Positions 1 to 11,185 of a stretch of 64,000 bases of DNA are shown here, in pieces. The DNA is from Diabrotica undecimpunctata (taxonomy: Eukaryota; Arthropoda; Insecta; Coleoptera; Chrysomelidae). The first letter of the stretch is position 1. Each line of letters begins with the position of its first letter. Location of the stretch: positions 133,206,476 to 133,270,475 of the forward strand of contig NC_092806.1 in NCBI RefSeq assembly GCF_040954645.1, in the 5' to 3' direction. The notes beneath the pieces were generated by a model that was not told the origin of the DNA, ran no database searches, and saw only the letters and a list, made by a program, of their open reading frames with translations. Both the position numbers and the translations under genes were made by a program.

Positions 1-941
1 CTGTTATAAAGGATTTTTTAAAATAAAATTTCTCTTTAATGAGAGTTTTAAACCTTGTTGCATCTTTATAGTTTGCGTTGTTTCAACGATTATGAATCCA
101 GATCATCGGGCCCTTTAGACGGCTAGAATAGGCAATGCGCCCTTTTAGCCTAAACGAGCCTAAATACACTTTATAGAACGATCTTTCTTACATATATAGA
201 AGATATAGGGAGAAGATCTAGTATTACCTCTAAGACTTCAGTGGGGCACGATCTCATTGCCTACGTGATTTTCGTGCAAATGAGTCTGCCTCACTTTTTG
301 TGTATAGAGCTTTGTGCTTTGAATTTTAATTCCTTAGTAGGTAGGTTTCCGATCAAGGATAACTCCGGAATAATTAACTTCCTGTAATAACGATACTATT
401 ATTCCATTCATGGTTGGAGGTTGACTTATGAAGATAAGGATGGTGGAAGAATTTAAAAACTGAGATCCGTACATAGAGATAGGGGCAGGTCATCTATAAA
501 TAAACAAAACGATAATTAAAAAACGACGTGAGGATAACGTTTACAACGAATTGTAGGGATGAAAAGAAACAAAATAAGATCAAAATTGACAAGATAGTTA
601 TTAGATAACTACGTCCTCTGCTTTGGATTATCCCTTTGAGGGGTAAAAATTTTCATGCAAAAAATGCTCTAGTCGAGCAACATTTTTATTCACAAATTAA
701 TAAAAAAAATACACAAAGGGTTTAATTATCTACTATTGGCACACAATCAGAAGTTTTTTGCAAATAAGTTTAAATTTTTTTAGTTACGGGTGGTTTTGTA
801 CCACCGTACCAGTTGGTACAAGTCTGCAGACATAAAACTAATATACTCTAATATAAAATAAATTAAAATAAGTATATTATGTGTTGGATTGGATATGTCT
901 TATATATATAATACAGTCTGGTACTTCAGAAGAATATGTTT
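1..941. other. no gene seen
   Basis: AT-rich sequence with stop codons in all frames and no recognisable protein, RNA or terminal repeat. Confidence 0.6.
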
Positions 942-1190
942 TCAGGAGAGATAGGTCTCAGAAGTATAATTTTCCGGTCTGGGAGATCTAACCATATCTG
1001 TTGTCACCTCTAGTGGAATATCAGACTCCGATCCTTCACCTGATATGCTATAAATTTTCTTGACATCCACCGTTGCAGGTTCAATTACTTCGGGATCTTC
1101 ATTTTCAGAATAGTCCACTATTGATTCGGAATCAGAAGGTATTGTCTCTACATCTTTATCTATATTATCCAGTTTCGCTTACCTCGTCAT
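942..1190 (-). pseudogene. acidic coding-like fragment, possibly piggyBac-type transposase N-terminus
   Basis: Read on the minus strand, this frame runs about 80 codons from an ATG at 1190 to a TGA at 942, with one stop at codon 4 right after M-T-R. The product is strongly acidic and serine-rich (IPSDSESIVDYSENEDPE is part of it), far from the random composition of the AT-rich surroundings. Such Asp/Glu/Ser stretches are typical of the N-terminal tail of piggyBac-like transposases; the bona fide piggyBac relic at 36.2 kb starts the same way. No catalytic domain follows, so the family call is an inference. It could also be an unrelated acidic exon. Confidence 0.3.
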
Positions 1191-2620
1191 GCCAATTAAG
1201 GTAACGTATATATCGTCATTTCTCCATATTGATATTTTCCTAGATAAAAATTAATTTTGTAAAATATTATATACGGAGCGGTAATACGAGTATTGTACCA
1301 TGAGAAAACTTGTGGATTTTTAATTTGCACAAAAATATTATCAACCATGTTAATTATTACTGACCTAGCAACATCAAAACAAGTCCTAAACCCAATTATT
1401 TTGTAAATACTTCAACTTTCAGTTACTTATTAACCAAAAACTATCGTCTAGCTTCAGTACACGATGCGCTGACAATAAAATAAAGTTTGTGACTACAGAG
1501 AACAATAAAATCTGGATTAAGCCATGCTTGTGTGTTTGTCTACTTTTCAATAGATGTCTGTTGAAGTGGTAGAAAAATAATACGACTACAATGTAAGCGA
1601 CAACGAAGTAAAAAGATGGTACATTTATAAGACCTCCGCCGCTTAACAGCACCGAAACAGGTGGTACATGACGTGTACCATGACGACTCAAAGACAACAA
1701 TCCAAAAATAGCGAAACACAGCTTTTATAAACAGCTATTAAGATAATGTACTAAAAAAGATGATGTAAAACGGTTATACTAGATAGAATAAGACCTGAAT
1801 AATTCAGAAAAAATGGGTGATTAGACATCGCTCAAACACATTGAAAAAATATCATATAATATGGACCATACGAGAAAGAAAATCGCACACGAAAAAAGTT
1901 TTGAAAGAGGAATTTGAAGAAAAAGATGAAGACTACGACGTTTGAAATCAGAAAATAACCGAAGCCATATAAAAACTTTGGAATGGGAAAGAATGACAAG
2001 AGAGACATACATGGAGGAAGGGTTCAGGTGTACTGATATTAATGCAGGAAACATACCGGTTTAATAACAATAATTAAAAAATAATTTATTCTTTCATGCA
2101 TGAATTATTTACTTCTTAGTATTCACGTCAGATTTAAGGAAAAATTAAAATATCGTAAATATAAAAAGGAAAAACAAAGAAAGGTTGTGTGAGTATGTCA
2201 CATACATATTAATGAAGAAGTACACGGAACATAGTAAGGTCAAGTTCAGGAAGTTGATCAATGTAGGCTGTTTTCCATTGATAAGGCAAACAATAAAAAA
2301 TATATAAACTTAGAATATCCATTAAAAACACCGGATATATTAGTTTTCACATCTAAACAACAAAGACTTTAAATATTTATTAGATTTTAAAACATTCTTC
2401 TGACAATTTTTTTTATTTTATTTATTTATTTATTTCTGTTTAATATCTTAATGATATTATTTTAACCATTGTGTTTTATTTATAAAGTTTTACATTTTAA
2501 AAATACCAAAGCAGCTTTTAGCTTATTATACTTTAATTTCCTCTTGATAGTGTAGATTCCTCTTGAAATTGTGCTCTGCAATTGGTTCGTAGTAGATTTT
2601 CCATTCTTTTAGGCTAACAT
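1191..2620. other. no gene seen; simple TTTA repeat
   Basis: AT-rich, with only short open frames of low-complexity hydrophobic composition. A run of TTTA units lies at about 2411-2435. Nothing recognisable. Confidence 0.5.
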
Positions 2621-3140
2621 CTATCTATATAAAAGGCTAGGACGACAAGTCGCACTGTTTGTCCGGTAGGTTAACTACGCCACCTAGGAAAGCAATCTGA
2701 ACTACCAACAACTGACATTTCAATCATCTTTTGTTCTTAAAACGATAAGTTTGATTATTAATACTAATAATATTAATTACATTTTATTATAATTAACAAT
2801 ACTAGTTATTGTAATTTCAAGATAAGATTTAATAAGCAAAATAATTTAAAGCTTTATGTTAGTTTAGATTTATACTCCTAGCGCTACCTAGCAAAGAATC
2901 TGAACTATCAACTGACATTTCAACCAATTGAGTCGAATCACATTTTGTTCTTGAAAGGATACATTTAATTAACATTAATAATAATATTAACTGCATATAT
3001 TAATACATATTAATCACATATATAAGTAATAATACGATTAATTTTTTCGCAAAATTGCCAAAAATATTGGTTGCTGTAACTTTAAGGTAAGATTTATTTC
3101 GGAAAATAATTTAAAGCTGTATGTCCGTTTATATTTATTT
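2621..3140 (+). repeat. two diverged repeat copies behind a Helitron-like leader
   Basis: About 2681-2880 and 2881-3140 are two related segments in direct orientation. Both hold a CCTAG start, a CTGAACTA motif, CTGACATTTCAA, TTTTGTTCTT, AATATTAA tracts, then AAGATTTA and AATAATTTAAAGC before a T-rich end. The leader at 2621 reads CTATCTATATAAAAGGCTAG and continues into GTCGCACTGTTTGTCCGG; 5' ends starting with TCTATATATATAAAA are common among animal Helitrons. No Rep/helicase gene and no CTRR end with hairpin was found, so Helitron is only a suggestion. Confidence 0.4.
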
Positions 3141-3811
3141 GGTTTACATAAATTTCATAAGACGACTTCACGCAAAAGTTGAGTGATTCTCTGAAAGTTA
3201 CTAAATAAATTATATAAAATTAAATTAAATTAAAATTAAAAAAAAAATAAGTAAGATCGAGCCGAATCGAATAAAATAAATTAAACTAAAAACCATGGCT
3301 CCATACGTAGACAATAATAAAGCTATTCTTCCACCCTCAGAGCACAACATATCATTTTTTGATTTTTTAAAACCATTAAAATAAAATATAATGATATTTA
3401 AAATGAAGTAATTAAACATAAATACAAAATAATAATGAAAATGTAAATGATGAATAAATTCTATTTTATATTTACCTAGCAAATTTTGAAAATTCCCGTG
3501 AGTTGTCACTAATGAATAAATTAATGATTTGAAGTAATTTTTATTTTCCATGTGTGTTTCATTCTTGAATATGATCTGCATATGCTACATCCAAAGTACA
3601 ACGAACTTGCTCCTGTGAGTGGGTTTACTCCTGTGAATGGATTTACTCCGAATTAAGAACTTATTGGGGAATATGAGGAATTTATTCCCGTTTACTATAA
3701 AAATTAGAGGGAGTCAGGAAATATAACAGGAAGTCAGGAAATATTGGAGGGAGATACGACAAGATTGGAAAGGAGTCGGAAAAAAATTAGGGGAGTAACT
3801 GTAGATGGCAG
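3141..3811. other. no gene seen; A-rich with short direct repeats
   Basis: Starts with long A-rich tracts. Around 3613-3650 the phrase GTGNNTGGNTTTACTCC occurs twice, and around 3713-3745 GGAGTCAGGAAATAT-type units repeat. The minus-strand open frame at 3225-3581 is low complexity and resembles no family I know. Confidence 0.5.
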
Positions 3812-4554
3812 ATGGCAAAATCCCAAGTAAGTACTTGGGATGGTCTTACATACGAATGGGAGTTGGGGATATCACGTCCGAAAGGTGATCCGTATGGCGA
3901 CGAAAAGAGCGGCTGCGCTGGGGAGGGTAACGCCCAATATCGGTGGATGCAAATCCGAAAGGAAGAGGGTTCTACACGGAGTTGTGCAGTCTATCATCCT
4001 CTACGACGGTGAGGATTTCCTTACATTTATTGGTGAGAAAGAGAGAGAAGATGTTTCAAAGGAGAAATAGGGGGATACGAGGTGAGAACTTCAGAAGCGA
4101 GGAGAAGGCAACATCCATTGGGATGTGGTAGTACGAATAAGATGCAACAGGGGATATGGCACAGTGGACTAGTCAATAATACCGAATCTGCGGAGTTGGT
4201 TGGACGGCTGGCACAGACGCTTAGACGCAGGTGCTCACAGGATAGTGAAGCTTCCGTAGTTACTTGCACAGGTTCAAACAGGCCGAATCGGACAACTGCC
4301 TATATTGTGAGGCTTCGGACACTGTATCACATACCCTTTTGGAGTGTGTCAGATGGGTAAGAGAAATTAATGAGCTAGAGAGAGTGTTTAAGTCGGTGAG
4401 AGAGATGATAGAGAAGATGAAGATATATGAGAGGTGCTGGAACAAAGTCGATAACTATTTGACAAAGGTGCTGCCGATAAAAGCGAAGGAAGGGTGGGAG
4501 CTAGATGCATTTTTAGCAGGTATCAAGGAAGCAAAACTGGGCCAGGAGGAGTAG
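3812..4554 (+). pseudogene. R1-clade LINE, C-terminal end of reverse transcriptase ORF
   Basis: Three frames together give the end of an R1-type ORF2. Around 3826-3880 KYLG is followed by a thumb-like stretch. Around 3890-3990 comes RVTPNIGGCKSERKRVLHGV then VQSIILY, matching the PNIGG...R-L...V..S..LY block of R1-clade elements. At about 4145-4200 is MAQWTSQ, the R1 (R)WT.RLIP region, and at 4250-4340 SFRSYLHRF precedes a C-terminal zinc knuckle CLYCEASDTVSHTLLEC. The last frame stays open to a stop at 4554. At least two frameshifts and several stops (for example just before SFRSYLHRF) show it is dead. It is 5' truncated, lacking the YXDD active site. The R1 clade includes 28S-specific and non-rDNA lineages; nothing here is rDNA. 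Confidence 0.75.
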
Positions 4555-5062
4555 GAAGAACGAGAGATTGACAAAAACAGAGGTTAATGCGAGCAAGTAC
4601 GAGAGCTTGAGAGAGGCAGAAATAGCGACAAGCATGAGAAAGCGATAGGGCAAGTGAAATGATGTGAGTGTCGACTGGGCTGCAGACGGACGAAGACAAA
4701 GGCATACGGAACAGCTTATCGCATCTCTGCCTCCTGCTTGGAGGCAGGATCGTCATGAGACTGAAACAATGACGGTTGGAAGGTATATATGTATGTATAT
4801 ATGCGTAGGAAAAAAAGCAAAGAATAAAATCTCGTTAAGCAGAGGTAGACGTGGTAGTCGCATGAGTGCGAGGGACGGACTCTGATGTGTGAGGGCGAAT
4901 GGGGCAAAAGAAGGACATCGGAGCGAAGTTATGCTCTAAAGGATGATTCCACTCCGATGCCCTATAAGATGCGTGGGGTTTAGCTAATCCTGACCACATC
5001 GGAGTTAAGATCAATGAGGTCCGACTCAGTGCAGACTCAGTGGTCGAAGTAACCCTGAAGTA
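4555..5062 (+). other. probable 3' UTR of the R1-clade LINE
   Basis: GC-richer than the surroundings and follows the stop codon directly. It contains GAGAGCTTGAGAGAGGC, a self-complementary TCGGAG/CTCCGA region around 4918-5000 and GGTTTAGCTAATCCTGACCA, before the sequence returns to AT-rich DNA near 5062. Assigned by position; I could not define the exact end or a target duplication. Confidence 0.4.
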
Positions 5063-6248
5063 ACGAGTTTATCTTTTAGTTTAGCAACCTAGCAGTGCCG
5101 GAAATATTTATCCCCAGTGTCTCTTTGCAGATTCCCCACTTAGTGATCTAGACCTATCGTTTGAGTTTTTTGCTTGCATGTCAAGCTTGATTGACTCAGA
5201 ATTTACTTAGTGTTTACTCAATTATCAGAAATGTTATCATTGTATTATATGAGAAATTATTTTCTATACTGTTCACTTACTTGTTCCGATTTAACATTAG
5301 GAATCCTTATATAATTTTGCTACTATTTATTATATGAAAAGAGGTTTTACAGATGATTTTTTAATACAATATTTTTGGTAACTTTTAAATGTGACATTTA
5401 AATGTGCAACATAGTAAAACTGTCCAATAAATAAGTACTTACAATAAAGTCCATTATTTGATAACCTAGAATAACTGGCAAATAAACAATTAGTCACAAT
5501 CTCGTATAAAAAAAAACAGTAAAAAGCTTTGGCGACGTAATATGTTGTGTAATTAATTACTATAATGATAAGTATATAAACGATAGTAATTATCTAGACT
5601 ATTATAAAATAGAGTTATTTTAGACACAATTAATCACTAAATATTTATAGGATAGGAAATCATGTAATATTAAATAAAACACAAATACATATATTGCGTT
5701 CAAAATATCGTCTAAACGTGACGATATACAAAAATGTGTTACAACCATACTACAGAAAAGTACTCTAAGTTAATGTTTGTTTTAAGCAAATTTTTGTTAT
5801 CAGAGTATGTTAAATCGCATATGGAAAAACCTTAAAATTTTAATTTAACAATAAAAATTCCAGGTTTAACCCATGAAGTGGCTGCGTTATTTTTACATGA
5901 GTGTAACATTTCAGGTTGATACATGTATTTACATTATTTCATTTGTATACCATACATCGTCGTCGGTATAACTCGTGAAGAGTCGTGATCGGCAGAGACA
6001 CAGATGTCCGACGGACAAACCATAAAAATGGTAAATAGCAACTACGAAAAATAAAGAACAGAAACGAATTCATTATAGAGATAGAACACAAACTAAGTTC
6101 AGCAGAAGTGGCAAAAACAATACGAAAATTTAAAGGAAATTCAGTTGACACAGTTTTAAAAAAGCCCCAATCTATAAGATGGAAAGAGCTAGGCTGCCTC
6201 ATTACCTAGCCGTCATATGTGATACATATTTAACTTATAGAACTTTTC
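5063..6248. other. no recognised gene
   Basis: AT-rich and stop-filled to about 5940. Around 5960-6200 base composition and a plus-strand reading with words such as KLSSAEVAKTIRKF suggest decayed coding sequence, but I cannot name a family. Weak. Confidence 0.4.
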
Positions 6249-6960
6249 AGGTTTCAGCTGACAAAAAGATATCCATGATAGAAGCAATTCAAGAAAGGAT
6301 GCCTCAGGGCATCCGTGTCACCGAAACTATATAATATTTTGGTTTCAGATTTGCCCACTAAAGCCATAAAAAAAGCCCTATATGCACTCGACTCAGCAAT
6401 GTACACTAAGCCAAAGACAACAGAGGTATTGTCAAGAGATTTGAAAACCACCTAGAGAGAATTACAGACTGCATTGACAAATGGAAGATGAAGATCAATG
6501 CAGAGAACACCCAGTTCATTATCTTTACACAGCTGACCGTACCAACCAAAGAATTTTCGATGATAGGAAATAGAATCCAGTTAGTCGAGGTCATCAAGTA
6601 CCTAGGAGTCCATCTTAACACAAGAATAAACTTCACAAAACACACACACAGGAAGTCAAGAAAGGTATTAGTAACCAAGAGATTGATTCAACCCTAAATA
6701 TACAGGACTAGTTCTCTATCGCAGGTCAAAAAGATGAAGATGAAGGTCTACCTTAGAGCAGTAATATTATATGCAGTCCCAGTATGGAGTTTAACATGAG
6801 AGTTCAATTGGAAGAAGCTTGCAAGGACGGAAACGGCATGCTACAGGTTAATAGATGGATCGCTATGGCAAGACAGCCAGTACACATCACTGAGGGAGAT
6901 GGCTGTGAACAAGGCCAGGAAATTATTCTACCAGAAGCTTGCTCATTCTGTTTTCTTTTT
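6249..6960 (+). pseudogene. Jockey-type LINE, reverse transcriptase fragment
   Basis: Begins at the RT palm: ERMPQGI at about 6293 corresponds to the RxGVPQGS box. The expected YADD box is lost in a frameshifted stretch near 6390-6410. It then reads ENHLERITDCIDKWKMKINA, KTQFIIFT-like text, IKYLGVHLNTRINFTKH at 6590-6640 and, in another frame near 6750-6800, ILYAVPVWSLT. This order (palm, KxN, KYLG, PVW) is that of Jockey-clade ORF2. At least three frameshifts. Nothing follows that I can join to it; the next LINE starts at 7066 with a different sequence. Confidence 0.65.
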
Positions 6961-7065
6961 TGTTAGATATAACAAAATTGAAATTTTGAGAGTTTGTTAA
7001 GTGCTCTTTAATCAACTTGCAGATCATTCACTCCATATTTTCCTTATCGCTTCATCATTGCTTGA

Positions 7066-7851
7066 TTATCGCTTTTTGCTGATGATACCAGTATCACCTG
7101 GAGGAACTCGAATATTGCAACTCTTCATCCAACTATAACTTCTGATCTACTTAAAATAAAAACCTGGTCCGACTCTAATAACTCTCTTTTAACGTGGATA
7201 AAACAGTAACATTATTCTATAAAGGTTCTCTTCAAAACTTGCTTCTTAAAAACAGCCAGATCAGTATCGTTGATTCTGCAAAATTTCTTGGTAGTTTTAT
7301 AGATGGCAACCTTAAATGGTCCCTTCATATCGATTTGTTAAGTAAGAAACCAATTTAGCATCTTCCATAATAATATATTTTTCTTCGTTCGATTCTCATA
7401 TTCGATATTGTCTTTCTTTTTGGAGTTCTAGTACAGCTGTCCAATCTGATGTTATTTTTAAATTACAAAAAAGAGCAATACGGTATCTTTTTAGCCGCAG
7501 GAGAACAACACATTGCAGAAGCTACTTCAAAAATCACGGAATTTTAACTCTTCCCTCTTTATACATTTTAGAAACTGTTTGCTTAATTCGTAAACACCTA
7601 CATGGTTTTCCAGCAAGACCTAATCATAACTACTCCACGAGAAATTCAACCTTTGATGTGTATATCCGATCCCGTCCACTGAGTAATATTATATTCGGCA
7701 AAAAAATTATGCAACCATCTCCCTTTACAACTTAAATGTGCAACATCTTTTCCGTAAAGTTCCATCAAATGACAAAAGCCTATCTATCTGAAAGATCATA
7801 TTATTCAGTAGAAGTAGAACTAAAGTATTTTTATGTATTTTTATGGAGAAG
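7066..7851 (+). pseudogene. CR1-like LINE, C-terminal half of reverse transcriptase
   Basis: Opens at the RT active site FADDTSITWRNSN (about 7075) and continues ITSDLLKIKTW, then in shifted frames QISIVDSAKFLGSF, IDGNLKWSLHIDLLSKKLAS, LQKRAIRYLFSRRRTTHCRS, LYILETVCLIRKHLHG, NYSTRN and AYLSERSYYSVE. The same family lies on the minus strand at 10.4-13.9 kb and 40.3-42.0 kb. It has several frameshifts and lacks the endonuclease and RT fingers. The 3' UTR is interrupted at about 7852 by Jockey sequence and resumes near 9362. The clade is called from the FADD...WRNSN and C-terminal LYILE...TRN style; CR1 versus a Jockey relative was not tested. Confidence 0.65.
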
Positions 7852-8294
7852 AAGTACGTGGAAAACCAGGCGCATCACTAATCTGATGCATATGAAAGTC
7901 CACATCGAGGACCTCAGAAAAGCAACTGGGCCCACGCAGTGTTTCAACTGCCAGGGGTACACGATAAAATCACTCCACAAAAAATTGCCAAATGCACCGA
8001 GACCAGAAGGCAAAATGTGCCAACTGCCAGGGACAACACCCTGCAAACTTCAGAGGATGCCCCAGATGTAAAACCTGGGGAAGAAAACAACCACAAAGAC
8101 AACAAGCCTCGCAAAAAAGGCCGCAACAAACATCAAGCGGACCTTCCTACGCAGAGGTAGCGAAAGCGCAAAATACCGAGAACACCATCTTGATCTCGAA
8201 ACAACAGCAAGACGGATTAGTGAACTCAGTTAAGGAACTGGTCATTAGAATTGTCCACGAGGCGATCGCAGACATAAAGCTAGCACTGAACTAG
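7852..8294 (+). pseudogene. Jockey LINE ORF1 (gag), C-terminal zinc-knuckle part
   Basis: Encodes the end of a Jockey ORF1, the RNA-binding protein. CFNCQGY begins a knuckle near 7941 whose second half (HSTKNC) lies in another frame; then CANCQGQHPANFRGC and PRC follow, and the C-terminus reads SYAEVAKAQNT to IADIKLALN, stop at 8294. One frameshift at about 7960. The N-terminal part of gag is absent: the sequence starts abruptly in the 3' UTR of the CR1-like LINE, so a fused frame beginning at 7736 is an accident of junction. ORF2 follows after 2-3 bases, the compact spacing usual in Jockey. Confidence 0.7.
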
Positions 8295-8296
8295 TG

Positions 8297-9115
8297 CAAG
8301 CAAATAGGGTATACTTGAGGATAGGCTCCTGGAACCCAGGAGGCATTAGGACCAACCAGAATATACTGGACGAACTGGTCAATAGATATGAAATGGATGT
8401 CGTGGCAATACAGTAAACAAAGCTCACGAACAATATCAACATCAAGTTTCCGGGCTACGACAGAGACAGGAACGATAACATAGCAAGATCAAGTGGCACA
8501 GCAATATTAGTGAAAAAAGGCATAGATCATATCAGAATTCTAACACCACAACTAAATATTATGCAAGCAACAACAGTAAGAATACAAATGAGGCAAGGAG
8601 AAGTCAGAATTACCTCTGCCTACGTAAGACCACAAGATCTACTGATCGACCTAAATACGTTTCTAAAAGATGAACCCTCAAATATAATAGGAGACCTAAA
8701 TGCAAGATCCCCAAACTGGAGCGACAGAGCTGTGAACAGAAATGGAAGACTACTAAACACATACTTAGAAAACAATGACGATGTTATGGCAATGGGCCCT
8801 ACAGACCCAACACACTACCCAGAAATCGGACTTCCTACACACATAGACATTGTAGTAGCAAGAAACCTAGGACTACAAACAGAATTACAAACATTAAACG
8901 AAGGCACAACGGACCACAACTCCATCCTATTAGAACTAAGAACGTGGGAAGAAGAAAGTACAATCAAAAGAGTTAAAAAGAAAACAAAGTGGACGAACTT
9001 CAAAAGACTCGTGAGTACTGGAATAAATATAGTCCCAGTGATAGACAACCCACGAGAAATAGAAGACAGAATCCTAGACTTGTTCCCTAGAATCCAAATC
9101 ATCCAAGAAGCTTTC
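8297..9115 (+). pseudogene. Jockey LINE ORF2, apurinic-type endonuclease domain
   Basis: N-terminal endonuclease of ORF2, which nicks target DNA for target-primed reverse transcription. Visible motifs in order: LRIGSWNPGGIR, then an early stop where copy B has QETKL (8413), SGTAILVKKGIDH, EVRITSAYVRPQDL, IIGDLNARSPNWSDRA (catalytic D and N) and TTDHNSILLELRTW (the SDH-like catalytic box). The frame 8510-9136 is open for 208 codons, but its last residues (FLSFVFG) are junction sequence; Jockey identity ends near IQIIQEA. The RT domain is missing altogether. Confidence 0.75.
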
Positions 9116-9361
9116 CTGAGTTTTGTATTCGGTTAGGAAACCATGTTGGGGTTCTATTACCCAGGCCCTCCACATGAAGAGCATTTGGCTGATAGTTGTG
9201 CCCCTATCGCGCATCAGAGTGCTATAGGGGGGAAAGGGATGGTCTGGAGCATTGGAATACGGTGGAGTGACTCCTGTTTTTACTCGAGTTAATACACCTC
9301 GTTCCAATGAATTGTAACACTCAAACGTAATTCTTAGGGGTGAACATGTCTCACACTCTGG
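9116..9361 (+). other. unassigned segment between Jockey endonuclease and CR1-like 3' end
   Basis: GC-richer than its surroundings; it reads GTTCTATTACCCAGGCCCTC and later CCCCTATCGCGCATCAGAG. Its first 80 bases are shared with copy B. It may be a fragment of another element or a Jockey 3' UTR; I cannot assign it. Confidence 0.4.
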
Positions 9362-9481
9362 GTTTAATTAAATTGCTGCTGAATTTAAATTGATATTGTT
9401 ATTTTTCTGACGTTTTGTAAGCTTTGTCTATAAAATAATTGTACAATTTTTAGTGACAATAAAGCATTGTTCTATTCTATA
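9362..9481 (+). other. 3' UTR end of the CR1-like LINE
   Basis: ATTTAAATTGATATTGTT, then TTTTGTAAGCTTTGTC, GTACAATTTTTAGTG and CAATAAAGCAT followed by TTCTATTCTA. The same end occurs inverted at 10408-10500 and 40285-40390, so it is the family's 3' terminus, with a polyadenylation-like AATAAA and a short TTCTA-type tail. Confidence 0.7.
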
Positions 9482-10407
9482 CTTGATTTTGTTCCATCGT
9501 ATAGATTTTGTAGAGCTGTAACAAGAGTGTGATTTAGATTGTGTAAATCAATAAATGGTACACGTATTTTTCTATTATAATGTCACTTTCTTCACAATGG
9601 TTTCTTTGAGACAGAATATACCTATTGTCATTACATGATCCTGTTGGACGACCTCCGATTTGTTTTTCTTCTTCTTGACCTTTAACTTTCTCTTCTATAA
9701 GATCTCGAACAACACAAGTCAGTTAAACCTGAAAAACTTCTTTGATATTAGATTATATTGGGTTTCGTTTTCTTCTAAATCTAAATCTAATAATAGTCGG
9801 TGCTATCTACCTTCCTTTTTAAGGTAAATGCTGCATCATCGTTAGGTAATTATTGGTCATTTAACATACTGTGCTTTTTTTCTTGCAAATCTTCGACTGG
9901 AAAGGACTGTGAATATCTTTACGCACTTGAGATTTATTAGCTCTGGTAGTTTTAGATTATCAGAAACAAAAATTCGCCGATATCAAAATTTTTGTGGAAT
10001 CTGACTAATTACTTTAAGATCCGATTACGGTGAACGCGATAAAATTACATCAGTTTTTTACGACGAAACGCGACAATGTTTATGTTGTTTACACATTTTC
10101 TTTATCGACTGAGTAATTTACGGATTTTCTAAAAACAAAACGACGTGTTTTTCTATTGATTTTAAAATTAATATGCATAAAAAAACATTAAAATACCGCA
10201 TTTCCGATAAAACAAACACAATAACAACTTTTATATGCTATTTAAGGCGGTGACAATCACGAAAAATACTGAATTTTAATTTTGTTAACAGCATTGATTT
10301 TCTAACAAAATACAAACATTAATAATTGATGGTTGATATATAAAAGAGTGCATGCCTGAAGTGCAACTATTTTATGAACCACGTAACATAAATTAATACG
10401 TTTTTAT
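9482..10407. other. no gene seen
   Basis: AT-rich, without a readable protein or terminal repeat between two oppositely oriented CR1-like LINEs. Confidence 0.5.
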
Positions 10408-10817
10408 AAAATAGAAATATGCTTTATTGTCACTGAAAATTGTACAATTTTATGGACAAAGCTTACAAAAATTCAGAAAAATAACAATTTAAAATTTACT
10501 GAAATTACATAAATCTCTTTTACTGAATAATATGGTCTTTCAGATAGATGGGCTTTTTTAATTTTACGAAACTTAAGGAAAGAAGTTGCAGATTTAAGTT
10601 GCAAAGGGAGATGGTTGTATAATGTTTTGCCGATTATTATATAGATTTCTTTACTAACTCAGTGAACGAGATCGGTAAATACATACCAAAGGTTGAATTT
10701 CTGGTGGAATAGTTATGATCAGGTCTTGCTGGAAAAACATGTAGGTGTTTATGAATTAAGCAAACAGTTTCTAAAATTTATAAAGAGGGAAAAGTTAAAA
10801 TCCCGTGATTTTTGACG

Positions 10818-11179
10818 TAAAAGTACATTCATTTAGCAAATTCCCATCTGTAAATATGAGCACGTGTTGATATTCGCCATCTCATTCGTCAAGGGGCTAT
10901 TAAATATAATTTATTACCTTAAGCCAGACAGATTCTCATGTTACAGATCCAAACTCGCCAGCATTTTAAATTCAAATTGTATCGTGTTGATTTTTAAGTT
11001 AATATATTGTGTTATATTTATGTTATAGTTATTGTTAAGTTATTTACTGGTCGTGTTATTTTTTAGAGTTTAGTTTCAAAAGTAAATATTTTTAAAAATC
11101 ATATGATACACATCAGTATGACCCTGTTTGGCTTTCACGTGCTTCTATTGACATTGGGAATTTGTAAAATGAATACGGT
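10818..11179. mobile_element. MITE-like element with about 24-bp inverted ends, nested in the CR1-like LINE
   Basis: Copy 3 of the host LINE reads GTGATTTTTGAAGTAGCTTC without a break (about 40890-40910). Here the same site is opened after TTTTTGACGTA and resumes with TTTAGCTTCTGC, 360 bp later. The insert ends are inverted repeats: CATTCATTTAGCAAATTCCC (from 10826) against CATTGGGAATTTGTAAAATG (from 11152). No coding sequence; the host duplication is only 3-4 bp and unclear, so the superfamily is open. Confidence 0.65.
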
Positions 11180-11185
11180 TTAGCT

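Larger units (their letters stand above)
7281..9196 (+). repeat. chimeric LINE segment, copy A (second copy at 23815-25666)
   Basis: From AAATTTCTTGGTAG to GGCTGATAGT this block matches 23815-25666 nearly base for base, including the CR1-like to Jockey junction at about 7852 and the junction after the endonuclease at about 9113. Copy B lacks roughly 85 bp around the GDLNARSPNW motif and a few bases at the first junction. Shared internal junctions show that the chimera existed before the two copies separated. Confidence 0.85.

Noticed and set aside
1419..1700. 93-codon minus-strand frame
   Set aside because: Hydrophobic, no start context, no family resemblance and surrounded by non-coding AT-rich DNA.
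7736..8071. 111-codon frame beginning MCNIFSVKFHQMTKAYLSER
   Set aside because: It crosses the CR1-like/Jockey junction and leaves the gag frame after the first knuckle; a chance fusion, not a new gene. The same applies to 24270-24764.
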